Shown: positions 1 to 12,463 of the stretch, in pieces | Position numbering within the stretch: the first letter of the stretch is position 1 | Layout of the letters: the number at the start of each line of letters is the position of its first letter | DNA from: Iamia sp038233075 | GTDB taxonomy: Bacteria; Actinomycetota; Acidimicrobiia; Acidimicrobiales; Iamiaceae | Direction of reading: 5' to 3' | Assembly: GCA_038233075.1 (NCBI GenBank) | Contig: JBBSMQ010000008.1 | Location: 73,405 to 137,404, forward strand | Length of the DNA: 64,000 bases | The notes under the pieces: model-generated | Told to the model about the DNA's origin: nothing | The model's database searches: none | The model's input: the letters and a program-made list of their open reading frames with translations, nothing else | Position numbers and translations under genes: made by a program

Positions 1-240
1 AGCCGTCTGGACCCCGCCACCGAGGCCCGCGTCCAGGCCGCGACCCGCCGACTGACCGAGGGCCGCACCCTCGTCGTCATCGCGCACCGCCTCACCACCA
101 TCGGCCGCCTCGACGAGGTGGCGGTCCTCGACGACGGGCGCGTCGTCGAGCACGGGCCCCGGGCGGTCCTGGCCGACGACCCCTCCAGCCGGTTCGCCCG
201 ACTGGTGGCCGCCGGCGCCGGCCAGGGGGTGCCCCGGTGA
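1..240 (+). CDS. ABC transporter ATP-binding protein, C-terminal part (5' truncated by window)
   Basis: The reading frame is open from base 1 to the TGA at 238-240 and gives 79 residues. It begins inside the D-loop (SRLDPATEA), followed by the H-loop stretch LVVIAHRLTTI and the usual end of an ABC exporter nucleotide-binding domain (DDGRVVEHG). Walker A and the signature lie upstream of the window. The stop overlaps the GTG start of the next ABC gene by 3 nt, so the two are co-translated and probably form a heterodimeric exporter. The substrate cannot be told. Confidence 0.85.
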   Translation, partial: SRLDPATEARVQAATRRLTEGRTLVVIAHRLTTIGRLDEVAVLDDGRVVEHGPRAVLADDPSSRFARLVAAGAGQGVPR

Positions 241-2039
241 GCCCAACACCCCCGGTCGACGCCGCCGCCGGCTCGGGCCGCGAGGGTGCCCAGCTGGCGT
301 GGCGGATCCTGCGCCGCGACCCCCGGGCGTGGGTGATCTCGGCGACGGTGTGGGCCGCGTTCCACAGCCTGCCGGTGGCCACCGGCTTCGCCCTGCGCCT
401 CGTGCTCGACGGCATCGCCGACGGTGCCACGTCGGCACCGTGGGGCGCCCTGGCCCTGCTGGCCGGGTTCGAGGTGACTCGGTGGACGTTGTTCCTCGGT
501 GCCGCCGTCCAGTGGCACGGGGCCTGGGTGGGCTGGCACACGGCACCCCGTCTGGCCCTGCTCGACTCCTTGGTGGCCGACCCTGGCCCCACCGCGGGCC
601 GCCTCCCCGGCGCCCCGGGGGAGGCGGTGAGCCGCTTCCGAGACGACGCCCAGGACATGGCCATGATGCTCGACGTGTGGCTCGATGTGCTCGGCGTCGC
701 CGTCGCATCAGCGTTGGCCGTCGGCGTCCTGGCCCTGGTCGACTGGCGTCTGGCCGTCACCATCGCCCTGCCCGCGCTGGCGGTGATGGCCCTGGCCCAC
801 GTCCTCGGTCCGCGGCTGCGGGCCTGGCGCCTCGACGCCCGCCGGGCCACAGCCGTGGTCACCGGCTTCGTGGGCGACACCTTCGGCGCCATCGGCTCGG
901 TCCGGGCCGCGGGAGCCGAGGACGCAGTCGTGCGTCGCTTCACCACCCTGGGCCACGACCGGGCCGGCCACGCCGTGCGCGACGAGGTCGGCACCCAGCT
1001 CCTCGCCACCCTGTCGGGCGGCACCGCCGACCTGGCCCTGGCCGCGGCCCTGGTCGTCGCCGCCCCGGCCGCCGCCCGGGGCGACCTCACCGTCGGCGAC
1101 CTGGGCCTGGTCGCGTCGTACGCGGTGGTGCTGGCCGGGCTTCCTCGGTTCGTCGGCCGGCTGGGCGCGTACCACCGCCAGGCCGACGTGTCCGCCGATC
1201 GCCTGGCGCGCCTGCTGCCCCCGGGGCGGCGCACCCCCACCGACGTCGCCGGCGACCAGGAGCTGCGCCTGCGGGCCGGGAGGGCCCAGCCCGCCGACGC
1301 CGCCGTCGGCCTGGCCCCCGGGCGCAACGACCCCGATGTCGACCCCTCCCGTCCCGACGACCTGGTGTCGCGCCACCCGTCCCGCCCGGCCACAGCCCTC
1401 ACCGGTCTGGCGGTGCGCGGCCTCACCGTGGTCCACGACGGCCAGGTGGTGCTCGACCACGTCGACCTCGACATCGGCCCCGGCCAGGTGGTGGCGGTCA
1501 CGGGGCCGGTCGGCAGCGGGAAGTCGAGCCTCCTGCGCGCCGTGCTCGGCCTGATCCCCGCCACCGGGGTGCTGCGCTGGGACGGGGAGGAGGTCAGCGA
1601 ACCGTCGAGGGTGCTGGTGCCGCCCCGGGTGGCCTACGTCCCCCAGGTTCCCCGGCTCTTCAGCGAGCCCCTGGCCGACGCTGTGCTGCTCGGGCTGCCC
1701 CGAGACCGCCTCGCTCGCGGCCTCCACCTGGCCTGTCTGGAGGACGACCTGGCGACGATGCCCCAAGGCACCGCGACGACGGTCGGCTCCCGAGGGGTGC
1801 GCCTCTCCGGCGGACAGATCCAGCGGGTGGCTGCGGCTCGGGCCCTCGTGCGCCGCCCGCGGCTGCTGGTGGTCGACGACCTCTCCAGCGCGCTGGACGC
1901 CGCCACCGAGGCCGAGATGTGGAGCCGGGTCCTGGCCGCCGCCGACGTCGACGGCACCGCCGTCCTCGTCGTCACCCACCGGCCCGCCGTGCTCGACCGC
2001 GCCGACGAGGTGATCACTCTTCCTCGATCGATGCAGTGA
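237..2039 (+). CDS. ABC transporter, fused membrane and ATP-binding domains
   Basis: A 600-residue ABC half-transporter. The N-terminal about 330 residues are hydrophobic helices of the exporter fold; the C-terminal domain holds Walker A (GPVGSGKSS, near residue 422), signature LSGGQIQRV (near 523), Walker B LLVVDDLSSALD (near 543) and H-loop VVTHR. The residue after the Walker B aspartate is Asp instead of the usual catalytic Glu, which suggests one degenerate ATP site. The GTG start at 237 overlaps the stop of the preceding ABC gene, so the pair likely works as a heterodimer in the inner membrane. The linker at residues 330-380 is unusually long and polar. Substrate unknown. Confidence 0.9.
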   Translation: MSPTPPVDAAAGSGREGAQLAWRILRRDPRAWVISATVWAAFHSLPVATGFALRLVLDGIADGATSAPWGALALLAGFEVTRWTLFLGAAVQWHGAWVGWHTAPRLALLDSLVADPGPTAGRLPGAPGEAVSRFRDDAQDMAMMLDVWLDVLGVAVASALAVGVLALVDWRLAVTIALPALAVMALAHVLGPRLRAWRLDARRATAVVTGFVGDTFGAIGSVRAAGAEDAVVRRFTTLGHDRAGHAVRDEVGTQLLATLSGGTADLALAAALVVAAPAAARGDLTVGDLGLVASYAVVLAGLPRFVGRLGAYHRQADVSADRLARLLPPGRRTPTDVAGDQELRLRAGRAQPADAAVGLAPGRNDPDVDPSRPDDLVSRHPSRPATALTGLAVRGLTVVHDGQVVLDHVDLDIGPGQVVAVTGPVGSGKSSLLRAVLGLIPATGVLRWDGEEVSEPSRVLVPPRVAYVPQVPRLFSEPLADAVLLGLPRDRLARGLHLACLEDDLATMPQGTATTVGSRGVRLSGGQIQRVAAARALVRRPRLLVVDDLSSALDAATEAEMWSRVLAAADVDGTAVLVVTHRPAVLDRADEVITLPRSMQ

Positions 2040-2057
2040 CCCGGAACGGCGAGCCCG

Positions 2058-2369
2058 TCAGCAGGCAACCGCAGCCCGCAGGACGGTGCAGGCTCTCGCC
2101 ATCCGGCGCGCCGAGAGGGTGGTCAGTCGGCGGCGGAAGGCGGCCCGGGGCAGCGTGTGGAGGTTGTCGAAGGAGACCACACAGTCGGAGGCCACATCGT
2201 CCTCCGCGACCGTGAGCGACAGCTCGGAGACCACGCCCCGCTGGGTACGGGAGAGAGCGGCCACGACGATCCGCCCGATGCGGTCGGCCACGGGGTCCCG
2301 CGTGAGCACCAGCACGGGCCGATCCCCGCCGCCGGGCACCGCGGCGAACCAGATCTCACCCCTTTGCAT
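2058..2369 (-). CDS. MazF/PemK family endoribonuclease toxin
   Basis: A protein of 103 residues beginning MQRGEIWFAAVPGGGDRPVL, the standard MazF opening (RGEIW, then RPVLVL). The middle holds a conserved FDNLHTLPR-like segment. MazF toxins cut mRNA at short sequence motifs. The ATG at 2369 lies inside the end of the antitoxin gene, an overlap typical of type II toxin-antitoxin operons. An upstream in-frame ATG at 2381 is possible, but the 2369 start puts the conserved motif at the N-terminus. The gene looks intact. Confidence 0.9.
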   Translation of the reverse strand: MQRGEIWFAAVPGGGDRPVLVLTRDPVADRIGRIVVAALSRTQRGVVSELSLTVAEDDVASDCVVSFDNLHTLPRAAFRRRLTTLSARRMARACTVLRAAVAC

Positions 2370-2631
2370 GATCTCGTCCATCCGCCCACGTCGCCCAGTC
2401 GGACCAGTCCTCGGCCGGGCCCCAGTCGTCGGCCCCGTCCAGGGCGGCCTCGTCCTCGGTGAACGGCTCGCCGGCGTAGGCATCGACATCGGCCTCCGCC
2501 GCCAGCCGGGCCAGGTGACCGGCCAACGCCTCCCGGAGCAGCTCCGAGCGATCGACGCCGCGTCGCTCGGCCCAGCGGTCCGCCTCGGCCAGATCCCTCT
2601 CCTCGACCCGAAAGCTCACCATCGCTGTCAT
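2356..2631 (-). CDS. Ribbon-helix-helix antitoxin of the MazF pair
   Basis: 91 residues from ATG 2631. The N-terminus (MVSFRVEERDLAEADRWAE, then SELLREALAGHL) is a ribbon-helix-helix DNA-binding fold; the acidic, tryptophan-rich tail (EDWSDWATWADGRD) is the likely toxin-wrapping region. The gene precedes and overlaps mazF. A TAGCGT -10 box ends 7 nt upstream of ATG 2631, which favours this start and a leaderless transcript over the upstream GTG at 2640. The ATG at 2622 is a possible alternative. Confidence 0.85.
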   Translation of the reverse strand: MTAMVSFRVEERDLAEADRWAERRGVDRSELLREALAGHLARLAAEADVDAYAGEPFTEDEAALDGADDWGPAEDWSDWATWADGRDHAKG

Positions 2632-2644
2632 GCACCGCACGCTA
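2629..2644 (-). promoter_or_regulatory. Leaderless promoter of the RHH-mazF operon
   Basis: On the minus strand the sequence is TAGCGTGCGGTGCATG, ending in the antitoxin start codon. TAGCGT (2639-2644) fits the TANNNT -10 element seen before many genes here. The GTGCGGTG word also occurs at the start of the other RHH antitoxin operon (42961-42968) and may be an autoregulatory half-site. Confidence 0.55.
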
Positions 2645-2718
2645 GCCCGTCATACATCCACCGTCGGAGGAAGGGGTCGTCGAGGAGGACGCCTGGCGCG
2701 GGGTCGTCCGAGGCGGGC

Positions 2719-5448
<2,730 letters not shown>

Positions 5449-5583
5449 GAGACGACCACTCTACCGAGCCACTCCCCTCCGCCACCGACCGGGCCGGATC
5501 AGCGGTCCTCGCCGTGGCCCTCGTCGTTGGGGGTGGAGGTCCGCACGTGGGCGCGGCCTCCCGCGCCCGGGCGGGTGGCCCGG

Positions 5584-6180
5584 TCAGCCGTCCTCGTCGA
5601 TCAGCCCGATGTCACCGTCGTCACGCCGGTAGACCACGGCGGCCCGTCCGGTGTCGAGGTTGGTGAAGAAGAAGAAGCCGTGGCCCATGAGGTCCATGCG
5701 CTGGGCGGCCTCGTCGGCGGTCAGGCCCATGGTGGCGAAGCGCTTGACCTTCACGATGCGGGGCGGGCCCTGACCCTCGGGCGCGACCTCCTGTGCCTCG
5801 GAGGCGGCGACGGCGGCCATGTCGTCGGGCAGCAGGGCTCCGTCGGCCGGGGGGGTGGGGTCTCGACCCGATCCCCGGCGCTGGCGCGCCAGCTTGGTCT
5901 TGAGCTTGGAGAGCTGGTGCTCGAGCTTGGCCACGGCCTTGTCGACGGCCACGTAGCCGTCGGCCGCCGACACCTTGGCCCGCACGTGGTGGCCGTGGCC
6001 CTCGACGGTCACCTCGCACATCTCCGGCTCGGCGATCCGCGGGTTGCGGTGGGTGGTGAAGTGCACCTCGGCCCGGTCCATCCCGTCGACGAAGCGGTCC
6101 AGGCGCCCGACCTTGTCCTCGACCAGGAGGCGTAGCTTCTCCGGGACCTCGGTGTGGCGAGCGCTGACGGTGACCTCCAT
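5584..6180 (-). CDS. hpf: Ribosome hibernation promoting factor, long form
   Basis: 198 residues. The N-terminal S30AE domain (MEVTVSARHTEVPEKLR onward) binds the decoding and mRNA channel of the 30S subunit; the C-terminal domain (residues 140-198, VKVKRFATMGLTADEAAQRM) mediates 100S dimerisation. This two-domain long form is usual in actinobacteria. The start at 6180 is set by the conserved N-terminus and by an AGAGGAG ribosome-binding site about 9 nt upstream. It sits next to secA. Confidence 0.95.
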   Translation of the reverse strand: MEVTVSARHTEVPEKLRLLVEDKVGRLDRFVDGMDRAEVHFTTHRNPRIAEPEMCEVTVEGHGHHVRAKVSAADGYVAVDKAVAKLEHQLSKLKTKLARQRRGSGRDPTPPADGALLPDDMAAVAASEAQEVAPEGQGPPRIVKVKRFATMGLTADEAAQRMDLMGHGFFFFTNLDTGRAAVVYRRDDGDIGLIDEDG

Positions 6181-6258
6181 GGGCACAGCTCCTCTGGGTC
6201 GGGAGAGCCGATGGTAGACCCCGGCGAGCGCGGCCACGTCCGAGGTGCGGACGCCGCC

Positions 6259-6864
6259 TCACCCCGCCCCGGGGCGGCCCGGCGGCGGTGTGCGGGCCGC
6301 GCACGCCGTCCGCACCACCACCCCGGCGCCGCAGAGAGCGGTGGCGGCGGCTCGCAGGGTGGCTCCGGTGGTGACGATGTCGTCGACCACCAGCACGCGG
6401 GTACCGGCCGGGAGGGGGCGGGTCGGGACGAACCCGGGCGGCGCGTCCCGACGGCGGTGGGCGGCCCGCCCGGTCTGGGGCGGTCCCGGCTGTCGTCGCA
6501 GGAGGCTGGTGGCGGGTCGGCGCAGGCGCCGCGCCACCGCCCGGGCCAGCACCTCACCATGGTCAAAGCCTCGGCGGCGCCGGTGGTCGAGGGTGGTCGG
6601 GGCCCAGGTCACGATGTCGACCGGCACATCGGAGAGCAGCGCCGCCAGTCCGTCGGCCAGCCAGTCCACCGCCTGGCGCCGGTTGCGGTACTTGACCCTG
6701 GCGACGAGGGCACGGGCGGGACCGTCGTAGCGGAGCAGGGCGACGAGCCCGGCGAGACCGGGCGGATCGACGTCGGCAGCGGGCGGACGGAGACCGCGGT
6801 GGCACACCGGACACGGTGACGGGCCCGGTCGGTCGCAGGCGCCGCAGCGGGTGGCGAGCAGCAT
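6259..6864 (-). CDS. ComF family phosphoribosyltransferase-like protein
   Basis: 201 residues. Four N-terminal cysteines (C7, C10, C18, C21) form a zinc site; the C-terminal half has the PRPP-binding motif VLVVDDIVTTGAT and the ComF-specific RGFDHGEVLARAVA. ComF proteins are linked to DNA uptake, but orthologues are found in organisms not known to be competent. ComEA and ComEC are also encoded in this window. The ATG at 6864 is chosen because it places the first CxxC at residues 7-10. Confidence 0.88.
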   Translation of the reverse strand: MLLATRCGACDRPGPSPCPVCHRGLRPPAADVDPPGLAGLVALLRYDGPARALVARVKYRNRRQAVDWLADGLAALLSDVPVDIVTWAPTTLDHRRRRGFDHGEVLARAVARRLRRPATSLLRRQPGPPQTGRAAHRRRDAPPGFVPTRPLPAGTRVLVVDDIVTTGATLRAAATALCGAGVVVRTACAARTPPPGRPGAG

Positions 6865-7029
6865 GACCCCAGCATGGTCACCCCCTGTGACAGCGAGGTC
6901 GGTCCTCATCGAGGGTGGCGTCACCCACGTCCGGCTGGTGGGCCACCAGGGCTGGTGGTCCTCCGAGGGGCCCGGGGGACCCGGCGGCCGTTCGACGACC
7001 GGGAGCCGACCAGGTTAACCGAGACGCGC

Positions 7030-8031
7030 CTACGGACGGCGACGGGGCGAGCTGGTGAGCTTGGGGTCGGAGATGACCTTGTCGCCCAGCACCTCGTCGA
7101 TGCGGCCCGACAGGTCGTGGTCGAGGCTCTCGTCCGCGGCCGCCACCGTGTCGTCCAGCTGGTCGGGGCGCGAGGCCCCCACGATGGCCGAGGACACGTT
7201 CTGGTTGCGCAGCACCCAGGCCACCGCCATACGGGCCATGGACATCCCGGCCTCCTTGGCGACGGGCTCCAGCTCCTGCACCCGGGCCAACAGGTCGTCG
7301 TCGGAGAGCCAGTGGGCGATGAAGTCCTTGCCGCTGTTCTCGTCGGTGGCCCGGCTGCCCTCGGGCGGCGGCTCCCCCGGGGGGTACTTGCCGGTGAGCA
7401 CGCCCTGGGCCATGGGCGACCACACGATCTGGCCCATACCCTCAGCCTCACAGGCCGGGACGACGTCGCGCTCGATGACCCGCCACAGCATCGAGTACTG
7501 CGGCTGGTTGGAGATGAAGGGGATGTGCAGCTCGCGGGCGAGGGCGGCTCCTCGACGGATCTGGTCCGCGGTCCACTCCGAAACGCCGATGGCGTGGGCC
7601 TGGCCGGCGTGGACGACGTCGGCGAAGGCCGACATGGTCTCCTCCAGCGGGGTCTCGTGGTCGAAGCGGTGGGCCTGGTAGAGGTCGACGTGGTCGGTCC
7701 GCAGCCGCCGCAGCGAGGCCTCGATCGACTCCCGGATGTGCTTGCGCGACAGACCCCGATCGTTGGGCCCGGGGGCCGTCGGGAAGTAGACCTTGGTGAA
7801 GATCTCCACGCCCTCGCGGCGCTGGCCGTCGAGCGCCTCCCCCAGCACCTCCTCGGCCTTGGTGGCGGCGTAGACGTCGGCGGTGTCGAAGGTGGTGACG
7901 CCGAGGTCGAGCGCGGCGCGCACGCAGGCGATGGCCGCCTCGTTCCCGACCTGCGAGCCGTGGGTGATCCAGTTGCCGTAGCTGACGGCCGAGACCTTGA
8001 GGCCGCTGCGTCCCAGGAAGCGATGCTGCAT
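7030..8031 (-). CDS. Aldo/keto reductase
   Basis: 333 residues, beginning MQHRFLGRSGLKVSAVSYGNW. It has the AKR barrel pattern: FDTADVYAATKAEEVLG (catalytic Asp and Tyr), KVYF, and GVSEWTADQI, with a C-terminal NADPH-binding region. It resembles the potassium channel beta-subunit-like AKR group. The physiological carbonyl substrate cannot be read from sequence. A TAGGGT -10 box at 8038-8043 ends 6 nt upstream of the ATG, indicating a leaderless transcript. Confidence 0.9.
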   Translation of the reverse strand: MQHRFLGRSGLKVSAVSYGNWITHGSQVGNEAAIACVRAALDLGVTTFDTADVYAATKAEEVLGEALDGQRREGVEIFTKVYFPTAPGPNDRGLSRKHIRESIEASLRRLRTDHVDLYQAHRFDHETPLEETMSAFADVVHAGQAHAIGVSEWTADQIRRGAALARELHIPFISNQPQYSMLWRVIERDVVPACEAEGMGQIVWSPMAQGVLTGKYPPGEPPPEGSRATDENSGKDFIAHWLSDDDLLARVQELEPVAKEAGMSMARMAVAWVLRNQNVSSAIVGASRPDQLDDTVAAADESLDHDLSGRIDEVLGDKVISDPKLTSSPRRRP

Positions 8032-8100
8032 GGGCCGACCCTATTGAGGCGGACGTCAGGTCACGCGCTCGGTCCTACCATGGGCCCGGGCGCGGCGGCG

Positions 8101-8121
8101 GCCGGCCCCGAGGGGGCCGGC
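8101..8121 (-). terminator. Hairpin downstream of ahcY
   Basis: GCCGGCCCC and GGGGCCGGC form a perfect 9-bp stem with a 3-nt loop, 23 nt past the ahcY stop. There is no T-run, which is usual for hairpin terminators in GC-rich actinobacteria. Confidence 0.6.
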
Positions 8122-8144
8122 CACCGACGAGGATCAGCGGAGGG

Positions 8145-9590
<1,446 letters not shown>

Positions 9591-9906
9591 GTGGGGTTCC
9601 TTCTGTCGGGTCTCGGGGGTGCGGCGCGTCGGTCGTGCGGCACTCGGGTGGGGACACCGGGCCGGACCCAGCTGGCTCACTCATGACAGCCCTGCAGGAC
9701 GGGACGGCGGAGCCGCGCCCGTCGGTCGACCAGGATAGTCCGCCGGCCCCGTCCGCCGGCCATGGCCGCGTCGAGGACCAGGGGCAGCGTCGACGACGTC
9801 GCACCGTCGAGGACCAGGTCAGCGTCGAGCCCTGCCGCTCCGATCCCGGAGACGCGACGACGACTGGGCCCTCGGGCGTCCCCGCGATGGCCCGTCGACC
9901 CCGAAC
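9591..9906. other. Intergenic region between ahcY and the SDR gene
   Basis: About 316 nt without a convincing gene. On the minus strand it is the ahcY leader. A possible -10 (TATCCT) is present near 9735. The word GTCATGAGTG resembles part of a SAM-IV riboswitch, but no matching P1 stem or remaining core was found. The plus-strand end leads into the operator at 9907. Confidence 0.5.
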
Positions 9907-9920
9907 TGGAACGTGTTCTA
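9907..9920. promoter_or_regulatory. KstR-like operator overlapping the SDR promoter
   Basis: TGGAACGTGTTCTA matches TNNAACNNGTTNNA, the consensus of the mycobacterial TetR repressor KstR, which controls sterol and lipid catabolism. The palindrome extends to ACTGGAACGTGTTCTAGT (9905-9922). It overlaps the -10 box TAGTCT (9919-9924), which lies 6 nt before the SDR start, so a bound repressor would block the promoter. The identity of the regulator is inferred. Confidence 0.65.
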
Positions 9921-9930
9921 GTCTCGGGCC

Positions 9931-10719
9931 ATGGCTGAGCTCGTCGCCCCCACCACCCCGTTGCCCGGGCCCCGGCTCGCCGGCCGCTCGGCTCTGGTCA
10001 CGGGGGGCGCCTCGGGCATCGGGGCGGCCACCGCCCGGCGCCTGGCCGCCGAGGGGGCGACGGTCCTCGCCGTCGACCTCGACGCCGAGGGCCTGAAGCG
10101 CACCCAGGCCGCGCTGCCGGCCGAGGCCACCGGTCAGGTCGTCGCCCACGTGGCCGACGTGGCCGACGAGGATGCCGTGGCCGAGGCGGTGGCGGCGGCC
10201 GTCGACCACGGCGGGGGTCTCGACGTGGTGGCCAACATTGCCGGCATCCTGCGGGCCGCGCACTCGACCGAGCACTCCCTCGAGCTCTGGGACCAGGTCA
10301 TCCGGGTCAACCTGACCAGCACCTTCCTCGTGTGCCGGGCCGCGCTCCCCCACCTGCTCGACGGCGGCGGGGCCATCGTCAACTCCGCCTCCACCTCTGC
10401 GGAGTTCGGCCACCCGTGGATGGCGGCCTACGCGGCGTCGAAGGGAGGCGTGGCGGCCCTGACCCACACCCTGGCGGTGGAGTACGCCAAGCGGGGAGTC
10501 CGGGTGAACGCCATCGCTCCCGGCAGCGTCCGCACCAGCATGACCAGCGGGCTCGAGATGCCGGCCGATGCCGACTTCGAGCTCCTCCCCCGGATCATGT
10601 CGCCCATCGGGCCCGGGGCACCCGAGTCGGTGGCGGCGGTGGTGGCCATGCTCGCCAGCGACGACGGGGCCCACATCAGTGGCGAGATCATCCGCATCGA
10701 CGGCGGCACCCATTCGTGA
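9931..10719 (+). CDS. Short-chain dehydrogenase/reductase
   Basis: 262 residues. Classical SDR: the NAD(P)-binding motif TGGASGIG (residues 23-30), NIAGI (NNAG position), a catalytic Ser in NSASTSAEF, the YAASKGG catalytic Tyr-Lys pair, and the C-terminal GEIIRIDGG. An Asp at the end of beta-2 (AVDLD) suggests NAD preference. The start is leaderless, with TAGTCT 6 nt upstream of ATG. It overlaps the next gene by 4 nt. The KstR-like box suggests a sterol, steroid or fatty-acid substrate; that part is inference. Confidence 0.92.
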   Translation: MAELVAPTTPLPGPRLAGRSALVTGGASGIGAATARRLAAEGATVLAVDLDAEGLKRTQAALPAEATGQVVAHVADVADEDAVAEAVAAAVDHGGGLDVVANIAGILRAAHSTEHSLELWDQVIRVNLTSTFLVCRAALPHLLDGGGAIVNSASTSAEFGHPWMAAYAASKGGVAALTHTLAVEYAKRGVRVNAIAPGSVRTSMTSGLEMPADADFELLPRIMSPIGPGAPESVAAVVAMLASDDGAHISGEIIRIDGGTHS

Positions 10720-11615
10720 GCATCCGCTTCAACGTCGCCATGGCGTACGGGCCGCCCGAGCACTACGTCCCCCTCGCCCGGGCCGCCGACGGGCTCGGCT
10801 ACTGGGGCATGGCTTGCTCGGACCACGTCCTCAACCTCGAGACCCTCTCGACGCCCTATCCCTACACCGAGGGCGGCGAGCGCCGGTGGCCGATGATGAC
10901 CCCGTGGCCGGACCCGTGGGTGGCCATCGGGGCCATGGGCGCCGTCACCGAGCAGCTGCGCTTCACCACCAACGTGTTCGTGCTGCCCATGCGCAACCCC
11001 TTCGTGGTGGCCAAGGCCGTGGCCACCGCCTCGGCGCTGAGCCAGGGGCGGGTCGCCCTCGGTGTGGGCATGGGGTGGTGCGAGGAGGAGTTCGACCTGC
11101 TCGAGCAGCCCTTCCGCCGCCGGGGCAAGCGGGCCGACGAGGCCCTCGAGCTCTTGCGGGCGGCCTGGACCGGCGAGGTGGTCGAGCACCACGGCGAGTT
11201 CTACGACGTCCCCCGCTTCGAGATGAACCCGGCGCCCCCCGGCCCGGTGCCGGTGTACGTGGGCGGGCTGTCCGAGGCCGCCCTGCGCCGGGCCGCCCGC
11301 AACGACGGCTGGATTTCCGACCTGGCGTCCACGGCCGAGATCGGAGAGTACTGCACCCGCCTGTCCGAGCTCCGCGAGGAGGCCGGGCGCTCGGACCGGC
11401 CCTTCATGGTGATGGCGTCGGTCAACGACGCCGTCGACGCCGAGGGCTTCGCCCGGGCCGCCGAGGTCGGCGTGACCGACATCCTCACCCTGCCGTGGGC
11501 CTACTACCACGGCGAGACCCAGGACCTGGCGGCCAAGGTCGACGGGCTCGAGCGCTTCGCGACCGACGTCCTGTCGCATTTCCCCGACCCCCACGCCGCG
11601 CCGCCGCCCGCCTGA
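10716..11615 (+). CDS. LLM class F420-dependent oxidoreductase
   Basis: 299 residues of luciferase-like monooxygenase type. Features are the N-terminal barrel, SDHVLN near residue 38, FTTNVFVLPMRNPFVVAKAVAT, the GVGMGW loop, and the EEFDLLEQPFRRRGKRADEAL segment of the F420-using subfamily related to mycobacterial Rv2161c. The GTG start at 10716 overlaps the SDR stop, so both are one transcription unit under the KstR-like site. Use of F420 instead of FMN is inferred from subfamily resemblance. Confidence 0.88.
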   Translation: MSIRFNVAMAYGPPEHYVPLARAADGLGYWGMACSDHVLNLETLSTPYPYTEGGERRWPMMTPWPDPWVAIGAMGAVTEQLRFTTNVFVLPMRNPFVVAKAVATASALSQGRVALGVGMGWCEEEFDLLEQPFRRRGKRADEALELLRAAWTGEVVEHHGEFYDVPRFEMNPAPPGPVPVYVGGLSEAALRRAARNDGWISDLASTAEIGEYCTRLSELREEAGRSDRPFMVMASVNDAVDAEGFARAAEVGVTDILTLPWAYYHGETQDLAAKVDGLERFATDVLSHFPDPHAAPPPA

Positions 11616-11628
11616 CGGGCCCGGGTCC

Positions 11629-11676
11629 GTTCTGACGCGGGACTGCGCCATCGGTGACGCACCTCCGCGTCAGAAC
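11629..11676. terminator. 48-nt imperfect palindrome between convergent genes
   Basis: The arms GTTCTGACGCGG (11629-11640) and CCGCGTCAGAAC (11665-11676) pair perfectly over 12 bp; an inner stem TGCGCCA/TGACGCA lies inside. It sits between the F420 oxidoreductase (plus) and the SurE-like gene (minus), so it could terminate both. Its size and two-stem shape resemble the other intergenic palindromes in the window. Confidence 0.6.
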
Positions 11677-11695
11677 AGGGAAGGGCCGGTCGGGG

Positions 11696-12445
11696 TCAGC
11701 CCGGCTGGTAGGGGGTGGCCGGATCGTCGGGCAGCACCGTAAGGGTGGCGAAGCCGGCGTTGAAGGCGGCCAGGTCGTCAGCCGGGTCCGCCAGGGTGGA
11801 GGTGCAATCCTGGGCCACCACGGCCTGGCTCCCGTCGGTGCCCGCCGGCACCTCCTCCAGCCCTCGGACCTCGCCCGTGGTGCAGCTGGGGACGTTGATG
11901 CTGACCACCTCGGCCGGCGCATCACCGGCGATCAGCGCCGCTCGGTTCTCGTCGATCCAGTCGAGCATGAAGGGCACGGCCGCCTCGTAGTCGAAGCCGT
12001 CGATCCCCGAGCTGAGAGCCAGGGCCGGGACCCCTCGGTCGACCGCGGCCCGGGCCGCGCCCACGGTGCCGGACACGTCGACGACGGGACCCAGGTTCTG
12101 GCCCTCGTTGACGCCCGACACGACCAGGTCGGGGAGCACCTCCAGCTCGTCGAGGGCCACCCGGACGGCGTCGGCCGGGAAGCCGTCGACGGCGATGGCG
12201 TCGACGCCGCTGGCCGTCTGCTCCTCCTGGGTCTCCACCGGTCCCTCGGTGAAGGTGCCGCCCTGGCCGCTCTGCTGCCCGAGAGGGGCCACGACCCGCA
12301 CCCCGACGTCGTCCCGGTCGCCCAGGGCGGTGACCACGGCATCGATGCCCTCGGCCTCTATGCATCCACCATCGCGACCGAAGGCCATGACGTGCTCAGC
12401 ACGGAACGTCTCTGGACGAGGCCGGGGGCGCATCGCGGCGCACAT
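11696..12445 (-). CDS. SurE-like 5'/3'-nucleotidase, N-terminus degenerate
   Basis: The body matches SurE: AEGIDAVVTAL, VRVVAPLGQQSGQGG, AIAVDGFPADAVRVAL, PDLVVSGVNEGQNLG and TVGAARAAVDRGVPALALS. SurE dephosphorylates nucleoside monophosphates using a metal bound by an N-terminal NDDG motif. Here that place reads GRDGGCIEAEGID, so the second Asp is missing, and the usual strand (ILVTNDDG) or secretion signal is not found. The preceding gene ends at 12464, leaving no room for a longer N-terminus. It may be a truncated, inactive copy, and the start shown is only the first available ATG. Confidence 0.6.
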   Translation of the reverse strand: MCAAMRPRPRPETFRAEHVMAFGRDGGCIEAEGIDAVVTALGDRDDVGVRVVAPLGQQSGQGGTFTEGPVETQEEQTASGVDAIAVDGFPADAVRVALDELEVLPDLVVSGVNEGQNLGPVVDVSGTVGAARAAVDRGVPALALSSGIDGFDYEAAVPFMLDWIDENRAALIAGDAPAEVVSINVPSCTTGEVRGLEEVPAGTDGSQAVVAQDCTSTLADPADDLAAFNAGFATLTVLPDDPATPYQPG

Positions 12446-12463
12446 CTGGAGGCCTGGGTGGGC

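Noticed and set aside
9660..9720. SAM-IV-like word GTCATGAGTG and CCAGC in the ahcY leader
   Set aside because: Attractive upstream of ahcY, but no P1 partner, no GGCAACC-like core and no pseudoknot could be found; the SAH riboswitch consensus is also absent.
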